64,000 nucleotides of DNA from Sulfolobales archaeon (lineage in GTDB: Archaea; Thermoproteota; Thermoprotei_A; Sulfolobales; NBVN01): positions 223,358 to 287,357 of the forward strand of contig JANXEN010000001.1 of assembly GCA_025058345.1 (NCBI GenBank), in the 5' to 3' direction. Position numbers and translations under genes: made by a program. Below, piece after piece: positions 18,512 through 27,313 of this stretch (position 1 is its first letter; the number at the start of each line of letters is the position of its first letter). The notes under the pieces are model-generated. The model saw nothing but the letters and a program-made list of their open reading frames with translations, did no database searches and had not been told where the DNA came from.

Positions 18512-18639
18512 TTAACCACCACGACACTATTACTTCTGATAATAAAAAGTTTGATGGCTGTCATTAGATAAATTCCTCCACGTAACACCCGATAACCTTC
18601 AATAACCTTAATTAATAGTGTTTGAATGTTGATTACTTC

Positions 18640-19572
18640 TCAGGCTGTGTGGGTTTTACCTTTAGATGATGTTTGAGTGCTGGTGTAGATCAGCCCAATA
18701 GCTTCATTAATGACTTTAGCCGCAACCGCAGATGATGTGATTGAGTGGTCGTAGTGTGGGGTTAGCTCAACAACATCTAAACCAACGACCCTATCATCAA
18801 TCAATATCTGCAGTATATCCAGAAGTTCTGTAGGTGTGATTCCTTCAGGTTCAGGCGTAGTCACACCAGGAGCGTATGCTGGGTCAATCACATCTAGGTC
18901 TATGCTTATATATGTTTTAGAACAGTTTTCCAGCAACTTAGCTACACTCCTACCTACCTCTCTAAATCCTAAGGTTCTTACTTGAGCTGATGTAAAGTAC
19001 TTAATATTCAATGATTTTAAGTCTCTGTACTCATCATACGACACTGCCCTAACACCTATTAAGCTTATTCTGTTACCTCCCAGTAACTCATATATCCTTC
19101 TATTAACGCATGCGTGGCTGTACTTACTTCCTAAGTATTCGTACCTAAAATCGCTGTGTGAGTCAAAGCATACGTAACATAGGTCGCTTCCTAAAGCCTT
19201 AATCACCCCTTTAACTACTCCTAACGTAGATGTATGCTCACCACCTATGGCAATTACTTTCAAACCCTCACCAATTAATTCCGATAAAACGCTTTCAATG
19301 ATGTTTAAAGTCCTAGTTAAGTCGCCGTGAGGTATTACAATATCCCCCACATCAACTAGTGGGACTTCCTCAATATTTACTAAGGTCCGCAACGAGAATA
19401 ACTCCAATGATTGTGATGCTAATCTCACGTAAAGCGGTGCGAATCTACATCCAGGTCTAAAACTTGAGGTAGAGTCTAGAGGAACTCCTACGATAGCGAA
19501 TTGCGGTTTATTGACTGCAGCGTTAATACCGTTAAATATGTAGGGGCTTCTTACTAAGTACAACTCCTTCAT
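18640..19572 (-). CDS. speB: Agmatinase (arginase/ureohydrolase family)
   Basis: About 310 residues. Manganese ligands of ureohydrolases are all visible: GGEHTST, CFDSHSDFRYEY and SIDLDVIDPAYAPG. Together with the pyruvoyl decarboxylase at 16961 it would turn arginine to putrescine via agmatine. The track starts at GTG 19611, but the ATG at 19572 (MKELYLVRSPYIFNG) has GGTGA about 10 bases upstream and gives an N-terminus more like the family. Divergent from the glycyl-tRNA synthetase gene. Confidence 0.88.
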   Translation of the reverse strand: MKELYLVRSPYIFNGINAAVNKPQFAIVGVPLDSTSSFRPGCRFAPLYVRLASQSLELFSLRTLVNIEEVPLVDVGDIVIPHGDLTRTLNIIESVLSELIGEGLKVIAIGGEHTSTLGVVKGVIKALGSDLCYVCFDSHSDFRYEYLGSKYSHACVNRRIYELLGGNRISLIGVRAVSYDEYRDLKSLNIKYFTSAQVRTLGFREVGRSVAKLLENCSKTYISIDLDVIDPAYAPGVTTPEPEGITPTELLDILQILIDDRVVGLDVVELTPHYDHSITSSAVAAKVINEAIGLIYTSTQTSSKGKTHTA

Positions 19573-19692
19573 GTAAGCACTTTCACCAACTACAAAGAGA
19601 AATCGAGTCACTAAATATTTTGCTATTTTACGTAATTAGCATGTTTTCGAATTCGTTTTTATAAGACCGCCATCCTACTTACTTAATGGTCT

Positions 19693-21429
19693 GTGAAGAT
19701 GGATGTGGCAGACAAATATGATAAAGTAGTTGAATTAGCTAAGAGGAGAGGGTTTTTCTGGCCGTCCTATGAAGTCTACGGTGGTGTAGCTGGTCTTTAT
19801 GATTTAGGGCCTCTCGGAGCAGTACTCAAGAACAGAATCGTCGATAAGTGGAGAGAATGGTTTGTGGGGAAGCATCAAGACATTGTTGTCGAGATCGAGA
19901 CACCAGTCATTACTCCCTATAAGGTTCTGGAAGCAAGCGGTCATGTAAGGCATTTCACTGACCCAATAGTTGAGTGTATGAAATGCGGAAGGAAGTTTAG
20001 AGCGGATCAACTTGTTGAGGAACATGCAGGTATTAAGGTTGAAGGAATGAGTATTGATGAGATAAACAAGGTTATAGGTGAGAAGGGAGTTAGATGCCCT
20101 ACGTGTGGCGGAGGCCTTAGCGATGTTCGACTATTCAACCTACTCTTCACCACCACTATCGGCCCTTACTCCCAGGATGTGGGGTATTTAAGACCGGAAT
20201 CGGCTCAAGGTATATTCACTGCCTTTAAACGAGTTTATGAGGCATTCAGGGAACGGCTACCGCTAGGTATTGCCCAGATCGGTAAGGTAGCAAGAAACGA
20301 GATATCACCTAGGCAGGGTATGGTAAGACTTAGGGAGTTTACTATAATGGAGGTCGAATTCTTCTTCGACCCGGAGAACCCATCATGCGACCTCCTAGAT
20401 AGGTGTGACGGTAAGTTAAGGTTACTTACATCTGATTTGAGGGTTAAGGGGGTTGATAAGCCTGTAGAGCTCAGCGCTAAAGAAGCTGTTGAGAGTGAAG
20501 TGATTAAGACTCCTTGGATGGCGTATTGGATGTGGGTGGCGAAGAACTTCATTAAAAGTTTAGGCATTCCTGAAGACCACACCTACTTCGAGGAGAAGCT
20601 ACCTCATGAAAAAGCTCATTACTCAGCTCAAACGTTCGACCAGTTAGTAAGGATTAGCAGGTGGGGATGGATTGAAGTATCTGGCCACGCATACAGGACT
20701 GATTACGACCTATCGATGCATATGAAACATAGTGGGCAGGACTTCAGAGTATTCAAGAAGTACGATCAACCAACCATAGCTAGAGTTGAGAAGGTACTAA
20801 TCAATAAGGCGTTAATAGGTAAGGTCTTTAAAGAAAGGTCAACAGACGTTATAAACGCTGTATCTTCAGTTGGTGCCGATGTTTTAAAGACTTTACTTAA
20901 AACTGATGATGAATATATAAGAATTGGTGAGTATTTAATACCTAAGAACGCAGTAACCGTTCAGGAAGTTATAGAGAAGGTGAGTGGAAAGCATATAGTA
21001 CCGCATGTAGTTGAACCATCTTTCGGTGCTGAAAGGCTATTGCTGATAGTTCTAGATAACTCGTATAGTGAGGAAGACGGTAGGGTGGTCATGAAGCTGC
21101 CTAGGGATTTGGCACCGATTCAAGTCGCGGTATATCCATTAGTAAGCGACGATGTTTTAGAGCAGAAGGCTAAGCAGATATATGAAGAATTGAAGAGCTG
21201 CGGTCTATACGTGGTTTACGATGATTCAGGTTCTATCGGTAGGAGGTATGCAAGAGCTGATGAGGTAGGGGTGCCAATAGCGGTAACGGTAGATCATCAA
21301 ACACTAGATGACTCCACAGTAACGTTACGTGATAGAGACTCTAAAGCACAGATACGGGTCAGGGAGGAAGAGATAGTTCAGAAGGTGTTGATGTTCTTAA
21401 GAAGTTCTGTCGCTATAACCCAACTCTAG
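19693..21429 (+). CDS. glyS: Glycyl-tRNA synthetase (alpha2, class II)
   Basis: 578 residues, archaeal length. The N-terminus KRRGFFWPSYEVYGGVAGLYDLGPLG and motif 2 region REFTIMEVEFFFDP mark the dimeric GlyRS. Zinc-binding-type cysteines occur in VECMKCGRKF and RCPTCGGGLSD. Motif 3 is VEPSFGAERLLL, and the anticodon-binding domain begins about residue 470 (LAPIQVAVYPL). It starts at GTG 19693 or ATG 19699. The promoter lies in the short divergent gap with speB. Confidence 0.96.
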   Translation: MKMDVADKYDKVVELAKRRGFFWPSYEVYGGVAGLYDLGPLGAVLKNRIVDKWREWFVGKHQDIVVEIETPVITPYKVLEASGHVRHFTDPIVECMKCGRKFRADQLVEEHAGIKVEGMSIDEINKVIGEKGVRCPTCGGGLSDVRLFNLLFTTTIGPYSQDVGYLRPESAQGIFTAFKRVYEAFRERLPLGIAQIGKVARNEISPRQGMVRLREFTIMEVEFFFDPENPSCDLLDRCDGKLRLLTSDLRVKGVDKPVELSAKEAVESEVIKTPWMAYWMWVAKNFIKSLGIPEDHTYFEEKLPHEKAHYSAQTFDQLVRISRWGWIEVSGHAYRTDYDLSMHMKHSGQDFRVFKKYDQPTIARVEKVLINKALIGKVFKERSTDVINAVSSVGADVLKTLLKTDDEYIRIGEYLIPKNAVTVQEVIEKVSGKHIVPHVVEPSFGAERLLLIVLDNSYSEEDGRVVMKLPRDLAPIQVAVYPLVSDDVLEQKAKQIYEELKSCGLYVVYDDSGSIGRRYARADEVGVPIAVTVDHQTLDDSTVTLRDRDSKAQIRVREEEIVQKVLMFLRSSVAITQL

Positions 21430-21511
21430 CGACCTACCATAATTCGCTTAACTTTACCTAAGCTTAAAGTATATTTAATCCTTAAATAATCCTCAGGTTA
21501 AGTCTAATACG

Positions 21512-21874
21512 GTGAACGTACTGTCTGAGACTCAGGGAGATAGCAAATCAGCCAAGAGAGATATTAAGTCATTAATTGCTATTATACCTCCTCCCCAGTC
21601 ACTCACAGCTAAACAACCAAAAATTAAGGAAAGGAGGATTAGATTAAGATATAGCGGATTGGTAAAGCCTGACGAGTTACGCTTATCTAAGTCCCTGGCT
21701 GAAGAACTTGAGATTAAGGATGTTGTGCAGATCGTGGTTGGCGGTAAGAAGAGTGTAGACTTGAAGGCAGTAATTGATGATAAGTTACCTCCGAACGAGG
21801 TGTTAGGAAATCCGGAGGCGATGAAGTCTAAGGGGATCGCCGATAATAGTATAGTAACCATTAGAGGTAAGTAG
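21512..21874 (+). CDS. Unknown small basic protein, possible beta-barrel fold
   Basis: 120 residues. The first 35 residues are probably disordered (MNVLSETQGDSKSAKRD...). The rest (RRIRLRYSGLVKPDELRLSKSLAEELEIKDVVQIVVGGKK) has the strand-turn-strand rhythm of double-psi or cradle-loop barrels. No family recognised. The start is GTG at 21512. It is followed 9 bases later by another small unknown gene, so the two probably form a unit downstream of glyS. Confidence 0.65.
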   Translation: MNVLSETQGDSKSAKRDIKSLIAIIPPPQSLTAKQPKIKERRIRLRYSGLVKPDELRLSKSLAEELEIKDVVQIVVGGKKSVDLKAVIDDKLPPNEVLGNPEAMKSKGIADNSIVTIRGK

Positions 21875-21883
21875 ATGGTATAG

Positions 21884-22312
21884 ATGGCATGTTTAGAGGT
21901 TCTTAAAGAACTTCAAGAAACAACATTAATTCGTGAGAGGTTGCTAAATAGGTTAAGGAATGAATTAAGTAAATTTGTTAGAGGTTCCGGCGACGAAGAG
22001 GTTGTTAAGGATTTAATAGAGGACTTAAGGTTTAATAGAAGGAACTACATCAAGTTAAGTGCCGAGATCTCTAAGAAGGGGGTATTAACTAACGAATTAA
22101 GTAATGATCTCTCAACATTAATAGAATATAATGTATTAATAGCCCTCAATAACGAGTTAGAGTTGCTTTCTAGGGTATATAAGTACGTTCAGGAAGGTAG
22201 GATAAAGCTCCTTATGCTTGAAGATATACATAGTGATATCGAATTAATCAACGACATTATGTATAGGTTCTCAACCATCCTCCCATCATTCAAAGATGTG
22301 CATCAATCCTAA
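21884..22312 (+). CDS. Unknown all-helical protein
   Basis: 142 residues, predicted helical throughout, rich in Leu, Glu, Arg and Asn (ETTLIRERLLNRLRNELSKF; NDLSTLIEYNVLIALNNELELLSRVYKYV). A coiled-coil or helical bundle is likely. No family recognised, no catalytic motif. ATG at 21884, nine bases after the upstream small gene. Length and pattern resemble archaeal replisome or chromatin-associated helical proteins such as GINS, but no diagnostic match was found. Confidence 0.6.
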   Translation: MACLEVLKELQETTLIRERLLNRLRNELSKFVRGSGDEEVVKDLIEDLRFNRRNYIKLSAEISKKGVLTNELSNDLSTLIEYNVLIALNNELELLSRVYKYVQEGRIKLLMLEDIHSDIELINDIMYRFSTILPSFKDVHQS

Positions 22313-22384
22313 ATGTTTGTTAAGTAAAGTGTCTTAGGTACTTACAACATTAGCTACTGGTCAGAGATACTTCAAAAGTTAGGC

Positions 22385-22402
22385 AATACACATATATATC
22401 TG
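22385..22402 (+). promoter_or_regulatory. TATA box of the PhoU-like gene / endA unit
   Basis: The element caatacacatatatatct lies 32-49 bases before the ATG at 22434, in a 121-base gap. This is the expected place for an archaeal TATA box. Confidence 0.4.
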
Positions 22403-22433
22403 GTTTATACCATCATTATGTGGTAGACTCATA

Positions 22434-23126
22434 ATGAGTGAGGATGCTCTGCGGCTTGAGTTAAGCATTGGAAGTAACGAAAGTATAGCTGAGTCTAATA
22501 TAGTTGAGAGGGTGAAAGCGCTGCTTAGGGACGTCCTTCAGGAATTTAAGGAGGTGTTGAATCAGGTTAAAGACCTAAGTGATGGTAAGTTAGAACTAGT
22601 TAAGGTTAGACATGAAAGGATAAGGAGCGTTAAGAATAATGTTGAGAATAACACCATCATCGTTATGGAGTACATTGTTAGGGTCTCACCGGCATTAATA
22701 CATAAGGACATATATATCTCAATAGTTAATGGGATATTGAAATCGGCTGAGAGTTGTGAAGCTACATCTTACAGGGCTTTAGCACTTTCAACTAGGGGAT
22801 CAGCTAAGATAAGTGATATGTTGTATTTACTGTTAGAATCTATGATTAGAAATAGTATCGGTATGATAGAAAATCTTGATAATATGCTTACTTTGATTTC
22901 GTTGAATCCTAAGAAAGTTGGTGAAGTATATAATAACTTAGTGAAGTTGGAGGATAGTATTGATGATTACTATAGGCATGCATTAGTTGAGGTTGTTAAG
23001 ACTAAGGACCTTGATGCTGGTGGTTTAGTCCTTACTAAAGAGTTGATCGATAAGTTAGAGGATGCTGCAGATCACTTAAAGGATATAGGCACTAACATCA
23101 GGTATATATCTCTTCATAGGATTTAA
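22434..23126 (+). CDS. PhoU-like / DUF47 family protein
   Basis: 230 residues, helical bundle. The C-terminal part carries the family's spaced acidic pattern (LEDSIDDYYRHALVEVV and DKLEDAADHLKDIGTNIRYI), as in PhoU and DUF47 proteins that bind metal ions and modulate phosphate uptake. No phosphate transporter lies alongside, so its partner is not visible. It ends 2 bases before endA, so both are likely on one mRNA. Confidence 0.7.
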   Translation: MSEDALRLELSIGSNESIAESNIVERVKALLRDVLQEFKEVLNQVKDLSDGKLELVKVRHERIRSVKNNVENNTIIVMEYIVRVSPALIHKDIYISIVNGILKSAESCEATSYRALALSTRGSAKISDMLYLLLESMIRNSIGMIENLDNMLTLISLNPKKVGEVYNNLVKLEDSIDDYYRHALVEVVKTKDLDAGGLVLTKELIDKLEDAADHLKDIGTNIRYISLHRI

Positions 23127-23128
23127 CG

Positions 23129-23668
23129 ATGATTAAGGCGCAACTAGTTGGATCTAAGTTAATAGTGTTTGAAGTAAGTGATGCTAAGGCTATATTCTCG
23201 AACGGATTTTTCGGTAAGCCAGTAGGTGTTAAGAAACCTAAGACTACAGAAATAGATTCACCGCTCGAACTATCTCTTGTTGAGGGTATGTATCTTTTTG
23301 AGAGTGGTGTGATTTCAGTTGAATATATGGGTAAGGTGCTGAGTTTAGAGGAATTCCGCTCTATAGGTAGTACTAGAATAGTGAATTTCGAAGACCTCTA
23401 TCACGTGTATAAGGAGTTAAGGAAGGAGGGCTTCGTAGTTCGCTCGGGGCTTAAATACGGTGCTGATTTCGCAGTATATAGGTTAAGGCCTGGTTTAGAG
23501 CATGCTCCATACCTTGTTAAGGTAGTGAGATTTGATAGTAACGTAGATCCGGGTGACTTAGTTGGGTGGGGGAGATTATCACATAGTGTTAGGAAGAAGC
23601 TGCTAATAGCCGTTATATATCCTAATAAAGAGATAAACTACATAATGTTTAAATGGTTCAAACCGTAA
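23129..23668 (+). CDS. endA: tRNA-splicing endonuclease, catalytic subunit
   Basis: 179 residues. It cuts bulge-helix-bulge sites in pre-tRNA. The catalytic Tyr-His-Lys set is visible: Tyr in GLKYGADFAVYRLRPG, His in LEHAPYLVKV and Lys in SVRKKLLIAVI. Crenarchaeal enzymes are usually two-subunit, so a separate structural subunit should be elsewhere; this is the catalytic one. Three intron-bearing tRNA genes in this window are natural substrates. Translationally close to the PhoU-like gene (2-base gap). Confidence 0.94.
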   Translation: MIKAQLVGSKLIVFEVSDAKAIFSNGFFGKPVGVKKPKTTEIDSPLELSLVEGMYLFESGVISVEYMGKVLSLEEFRSIGSTRIVNFEDLYHVYKELRKEGFVVRSGLKYGADFAVYRLRPGLEHAPYLVKVVRFDSNVDPGDLVGWGRLSHSVRKKLLIAVIYPNKEINYIMFKWFKP

Positions 23669-23712
23669 GTATAAAGTGGAAGCCAGCACAGTATTAGGTG
23701 AGTTAGGTGGAG

Positions 23713-24102
23713 ATGACTGATAAGCAACAGAGGGTAGGGAGATATCAAGAAAGTGGTAGAGAATTGAAACCGCTCCCAATAGGTAAGAATTGCAATCAGT
23801 TATGTCCGTTCTTCAAATGTTCTAAGGCTGCAATAGTATACACTAACAAAGTAATTAAGGGTCATGTACAGAAGTCAGCTATGTGTAGGTGGATTGGAGA
23901 CCAGTGCTTAGGCTATAAATGCCAATTTAGCTACTGTGAACGTAGGGCATTACTACCTAGTGGTGTATGTACCTTAGCGGTAAAGTTCAGTGAGGGTAGT
24001 GAGGAGTTCTTCAAGGAAGTCGAGAAGGCTGACATAGGTGGAGGTAAAGTTAAAGACATTCTTGGCCGAAGAACTGGTCGCAAAGACGCATTCCTTGAGT
24101 AG
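23713..24102 (+). CDS. Cysteine-rich protein of unknown function
   Basis: About 129 residues with eight cysteines in two groups: NCNQLCPFFKCSK and MCRWIGDQCLGYKCQFSYCERR...GVC. This suggests zinc or an iron-sulfur cluster. The N- and C-termini are charged and free of cysteine. No family recognised. The ATG at 23713 has GGTGG five bases upstream and is preferred to the GTG at 23707. Its last 53 bases overlap the 3' end of the convergent ubiX gene. Confidence 0.7.
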   Translation: MTDKQQRVGRYQESGRELKPLPIGKNCNQLCPFFKCSKAAIVYTNKVIKGHVQKSAMCRWIGDQCLGYKCQFSYCERRALLPSGVCTLAVKFSEGSEEFFKEVEKADIGGGKVKDILGRRTGRKDAFLE

Positions 24103-24685
24103 GTCTTAAATCACCGCTCCAGCGGGGATATAGGTTATTTTCAATACCTACCACATCTAAGACCTTGCCAACCACGTAATCTACAAAATCTTTTACGTCC
24201 TTAGGAATTGTGTAAAACGCTGGTGCTGCTGGCACTATTATTGAGCCTGCTACTGAAGCCCTAAGCATGTTAATAATGTCGATGGTGCTTAGAGGGGTTT
24301 CTCTAATAAGAAGTACTAAAGGTTTTCTCAATCTGAGGAAGTTAGAGGCGGTTCTCGTTAATAAATCGCTTTGATATGAATTAGCTATAGACGCAAGTGT
24401 TTTTAATGAGCATGGTGCTATAACCATCGAGTTAAAGTTATAGATCGCTGAGGAACTCGCCAAAGGAGAATCAAGTTCTTCCTCCCTGTAAACACTACTA
24501 CACCTAGATCTAACTATTTTTAAGAATGCTTCACTTCTGCAGCACTCATGTTCAGCTACATTAATGGCGTTCTTAGTTATTATTGCATAAATCTCGAAGT
24601 CTTTAAGTTTGCTTAGATAATCAATAAGCCTTAATCCATATATAACTCCGCTAGCACCAGTTATACCAACTACTAACTTCTTCAT
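24050..24685 (-). CDS. ubiX: UbiX-type flavin prenyltransferase
   Basis: 211 residues. It makes prenylated FMN, the cofactor of UbiD-type decarboxylases. Family motifs: VVGITGASGVIYG at the N-terminus, MVIAPCSLKTLASIA, the RETPLSTIDIINML block and IIVPAAPAFYTIP. Length is normal. No UbiD gene is nearby. It overlaps the convergent cysteine-rich gene by 53 bases; its last residues (RLCDQFFGQECL) are beyond the core fold, so the overlap may be a short terminal extension. Confidence 0.92.
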   Translation of the reverse strand: MKKLVVGITGASGVIYGLRLIDYLSKLKDFEIYAIITKNAINVAEHECCRSEAFLKIVRSRCSSVYREEELDSPLASSSAIYNFNSMVIAPCSLKTLASIANSYQSDLLTRTASNFLRLRKPLVLLIRETPLSTIDIINMLRASVAGSIIVPAAPAFYTIPKDVKDFVDYVVGKVLDVVGIENNLYPRWSGDLRPTQGMRLCDQFFGQECL

Positions 24686-24726
24686 TTTAAATCACCTTTT
24701 TAAAGGCGGTAACATGATTTAAATAT

Positions 24727-24775
24727 GTGATGAGGCTCGAAAGGTCGGATTAGTGAAGAGCCCGTGCAGGGCTGA
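24727..24775 (+). ncRNA. C/D box sRNA (2'-O-methylation guide)
   Basis: Canonical order in the 136-base gap between ubiX and the aminopeptidase gene: C box gtgatga (24727-24733), a 12-base guide, D' box cgga (24746-24749), 3-base spacer, C' box gtgaaga (24753-24759), a second 12-base guide, D box ctga (24772-24775). Both guides are exactly 12 bases, the archaeal spacing. By the N+5 rule the D guide would modify the G in CCCUG-CACGGGC and the D' guide the second U in ACCUU-UCGAGCC. Targets were not found in this window. A TATA-like tttaaata lies just upstream. Confidence 0.8.
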
Positions 24776-24821
24776 ATCCCTATACTTAATTTCTCTGTTG
24801 TAACTACTCATACGGTTAGTT

Positions 24822-25742
24822 ATGATGGATGAGGAGGTAGTTAAGAAGTACTTAAGGGCAGGGGAAATTGCGTTTAGGGTTAAGCAAAACGTAATTACAT
24901 ACTTTAGGGCTGGTTTAAAGCTACTTGAATTAGGGAGTTTTATAGAGGGTATGATTAAGGATTTTGGGGCTCAACCAGCGTTCCCCGTCAACATATCTAT
25001 TAACTCCATAGCAGCACATAAGACACCTCTTCCTGATGAGGTAGTACCTCAGATCATGGAGGGTGATGTAGTTAAGATTGATGTAGGTGTTCATGTAGAT
25101 GGATATATTGCCGATACCGCTATAACTCTATGTATTGATGATAGGTTCGCTCTATTAGTTGATGCTGCTAAGGAAGCATTAGAGAAATCATTAAGCAGCA
25201 TTCGGGAAGGTGTTAGGTTTTCAAGCATTGGAGGTGTTATTGAAGAAACGGCTAAGAAGTACGGACTTAAGTCTATAAGGAATTTAGGGGGTCACAGCGT
25301 AGGTAGGTACTTAATTCATGCAGGTGATGTAATACCCAACTACAATGACATAACTCTATTCGGAAAATTCAGACGCGGTGAAGCATACGCTATTGAACCC
25401 TTCGTATCTAATGGTAAGGGTTATGTGGTTGAGTTAGATGAAGCTAACATATACGCGTTAACTAAGACAAAGTTCAAAAACCTAACATCGCAGGAACTGC
25501 AATTAGCCAGTTACGTGATGGAGAGGTTTAAGACCTTACCGTTCTGTGAGAGGTGGTTATTACGTGAGATTAACTTGCCTATAGATGCTTTAAGGACTGT
25601 CTTAAACTCTCTAATATCTAAGAACATAGTTAAGAAGTATCCAATACTTCAGGAAGCTCTGAGTACGGCATACGTTGCACAATTTGAAGAGACCGTTTTA
25701 ATAAGTGATGATGTATTAGTTATTACGAATCCTAAGTTTTAG
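24822..25742 (+). CDS. map: Methionine aminopeptidase (type II)
   Basis: 306 residues; removes N-terminal methionine. The five metal ligands of the family can be placed: D in KIDVGVHVDG, D in IADTAIT, H in LGGHSVGRY, E in YAIEPFVS and E in QFEETVLI. It has the extra helical insertion of type II enzymes (FCERWLLREINLPIDALRTVLNSLI). Start at one of two adjacent ATGs (24822/24825). Downstream of the C/D sRNA. Confidence 0.96.
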   Translation: MMDEEVVKKYLRAGEIAFRVKQNVITYFRAGLKLLELGSFIEGMIKDFGAQPAFPVNISINSIAAHKTPLPDEVVPQIMEGDVVKIDVGVHVDGYIADTAITLCIDDRFALLVDAAKEALEKSLSSIREGVRFSSIGGVIEETAKKYGLKSIRNLGGHSVGRYLIHAGDVIPNYNDITLFGKFRRGEAYAIEPFVSNGKGYVVELDEANIYALTKTKFKNLTSQELQLASYVMERFKTLPFCERWLLREINLPIDALRTVLNSLISKNIVKKYPILQEALSTAYVAQFEETVLISDDVLVITNPKF

Positions 25743-25829
25743 AAACTCTTCTTAGAGTTTTACTGGACTTCGGTTAGTTGATAAAAATATATATTGAGGT
25801 ATAGCTATGGCTTTTAGGAGGATGGGTAA

Positions 25830-26927
25830 ATGGACGCTGGAAGTTCAAGTGATACTTGGTATTTGATACTGCTATTGATGTTTGCGATTTCATTTATACT
25901 TAACTTCACCGACATACCTCAGAGGATTCAGTTATGGAGGTTTGCATCATACATTAGGCGTAGGTTGATTCAGATGGATGAGATCGAGAGCGATGTTAGG
26001 CGTAGATTAATTAACTATCTCGGTAAGTTAAACATCAACTCACCTAAGGATGTTGTGGATAACTTCATGAACAATTACTTCCTAATAGAGCCAGTTGACA
26101 TAGAACCTATAGACATCATTAAGAGACTTTCACATCTAATTAACGTTAGGGACACTAACGTTAAGACCTACGCGGAAAGGTACATGCCTGGGATACAGAA
26201 ATCTGAGAGATATAATGCGATCGTAGCTTTAGAGATAGCTTCCGCCATTAACTTAGTTAATAAGGTCCTAAAGCATTACTTCAAACTGGGATTGAAGAAT
26301 AATAATTGGGTATTACTTATGCAGTTAGCTCTTGAGATGCCTAACATAATCAGGATAGTTAACTCCTACAGCAAGGCATTAGACGCTTTCTTCTCAGGTA
26401 CTCCCATAGGGGATGGTGCAGGACCTCTACTGGTGAGGTACTTAGTTGGTAATTCCGAACCTAAACGTATAGCTGAGGACACGGTATATTATGAGACATT
26501 GATTAACGGTAGGAGGGTCTATGCTATTAAGGCTGAAGGTCCTGGGGCAAACGTAGGTAAACCCGGCGAAGCCGTTGAGAAGTTAGTTGATATGCTAGGC
26601 GGTAATGTTTCAAGAATAGTTACAGTTGATGCAGCACTTAAGTTAGAGATAGAAGATACTGGTGAAGTAGCTGAAGGTGTTGGAGCTGCTATAGGTGATA
26701 TCGGACCTGAGAAAATAGGTATTGAGAGGGCAGCGACTAAGTACGGGATACCGTTAGATGCGGTAGTTATTAAAATGTCACTTGAAGAAGCGATAAACAC
26801 TATGACTAAAGAAGTTTACGACGGTGTTTTAAAGGCTTTTGAAAGAGTTAAAAATACGATAAATAGTGTAGGGGAGGGAGGTTCCATAATAGTAATTGGT
26901 GTAGGGAATACCGTGGGGGTGCTTTAG
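25830..26927 (+). CDS. DUF1512 family membrane-anchored protein
   Basis: 365 residues. One N-terminal membrane segment (WYLILLLMFAISFILNF) is followed by a basic cytosolic domain. The C-terminal half (IKAEGPGANVGKPGEAVEKLVDML; VGAAIGDIGPEKIGIE) is a conserved glycine-rich block characteristic of archaeal DUF1512. Function unknown; the block looks nucleotide- or ligand-binding. Preceded by an AGGAGG site. The next gene begins on the base after its stop, implying a two-gene operon. Confidence 0.75.
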   Translation: MDAGSSSDTWYLILLLMFAISFILNFTDIPQRIQLWRFASYIRRRLIQMDEIESDVRRRLINYLGKLNINSPKDVVDNFMNNYFLIEPVDIEPIDIIKRLSHLINVRDTNVKTYAERYMPGIQKSERYNAIVALEIASAINLVNKVLKHYFKLGLKNNNWVLLMQLALEMPNIIRIVNSYSKALDAFFSGTPIGDGAGPLLVRYLVGNSEPKRIAEDTVYYETLINGRRVYAIKAEGPGANVGKPGEAVEKLVDMLGGNVSRIVTVDAALKLEIEDTGEVAEGVGAAIGDIGPEKIGIERAATKYGIPLDAVVIKMSLEEAINTMTKEVYDGVLKAFERVKNTINSVGEGGSIIVIGVGNTVGVL

Positions 26928-27230
26928 ATGATACAGCTACGTAATGCGTTAGATGTGTTTACGTTGGTCATGCTTATCGTAACGATAGTGCTCCTCATAT
27001 ACACCATGTCCGTAATGCTTATGCAGAGGGGTAAAGGGAAGACCCCTACGAATCCTAAGGTCGTTACTAAGGTGAGATGCGTTCAAAACGACTATAGTGC
27101 CGAGAGAGACTTCAGTAAGGGGGACTACGTAGGGTTAGAGATAGGGAAGTGCCCGAAATGTGGCGATACACTAAAGGTCGAGGCAATTTACGCTGTTGGC
27201 GGCCCTAAGGAGAAGGATCAGCCGCTGTAA
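26928..27230 (+). CDS. Small membrane protein with a zinc-binding tail
   Basis: 100 residues. One membrane segment (ALDVFTLVMLIVTIVLLIYTMSVMLM) is followed by a basic linker and a C-terminal CPKCGDTL motif with an upstream Cys (KVRCVQN), so a zinc-ribbon-like element is likely. It directly abuts the DUF1512 gene, and the two probably act together at the membrane. No family name recognised. Confidence 0.65.
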   Translation: MIQLRNALDVFTLVMLIVTIVLLIYTMSVMLMQRGKGKTPTNPKVVTKVRCVQNDYSAERDFSKGDYVGLEIGKCPKCGDTLKVEAIYAVGGPKEKDQPL

Positions 27231-27313
27231 ATCTAACATACAATGCTTAGCGCTTAATGCGTTTTAAACCTAATTTAACTTTAAATCCGTATTAAACAGT
27301 AGGGGATTGATTG

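Noticed and set aside
18343-18588. Minus-strand ORF of 81 residues overlapping the HpcH gene
   Set aside because: Overlaps the conserved aldolase N-terminus in another frame; arginine-rich low-complexity content typical of a shadow.
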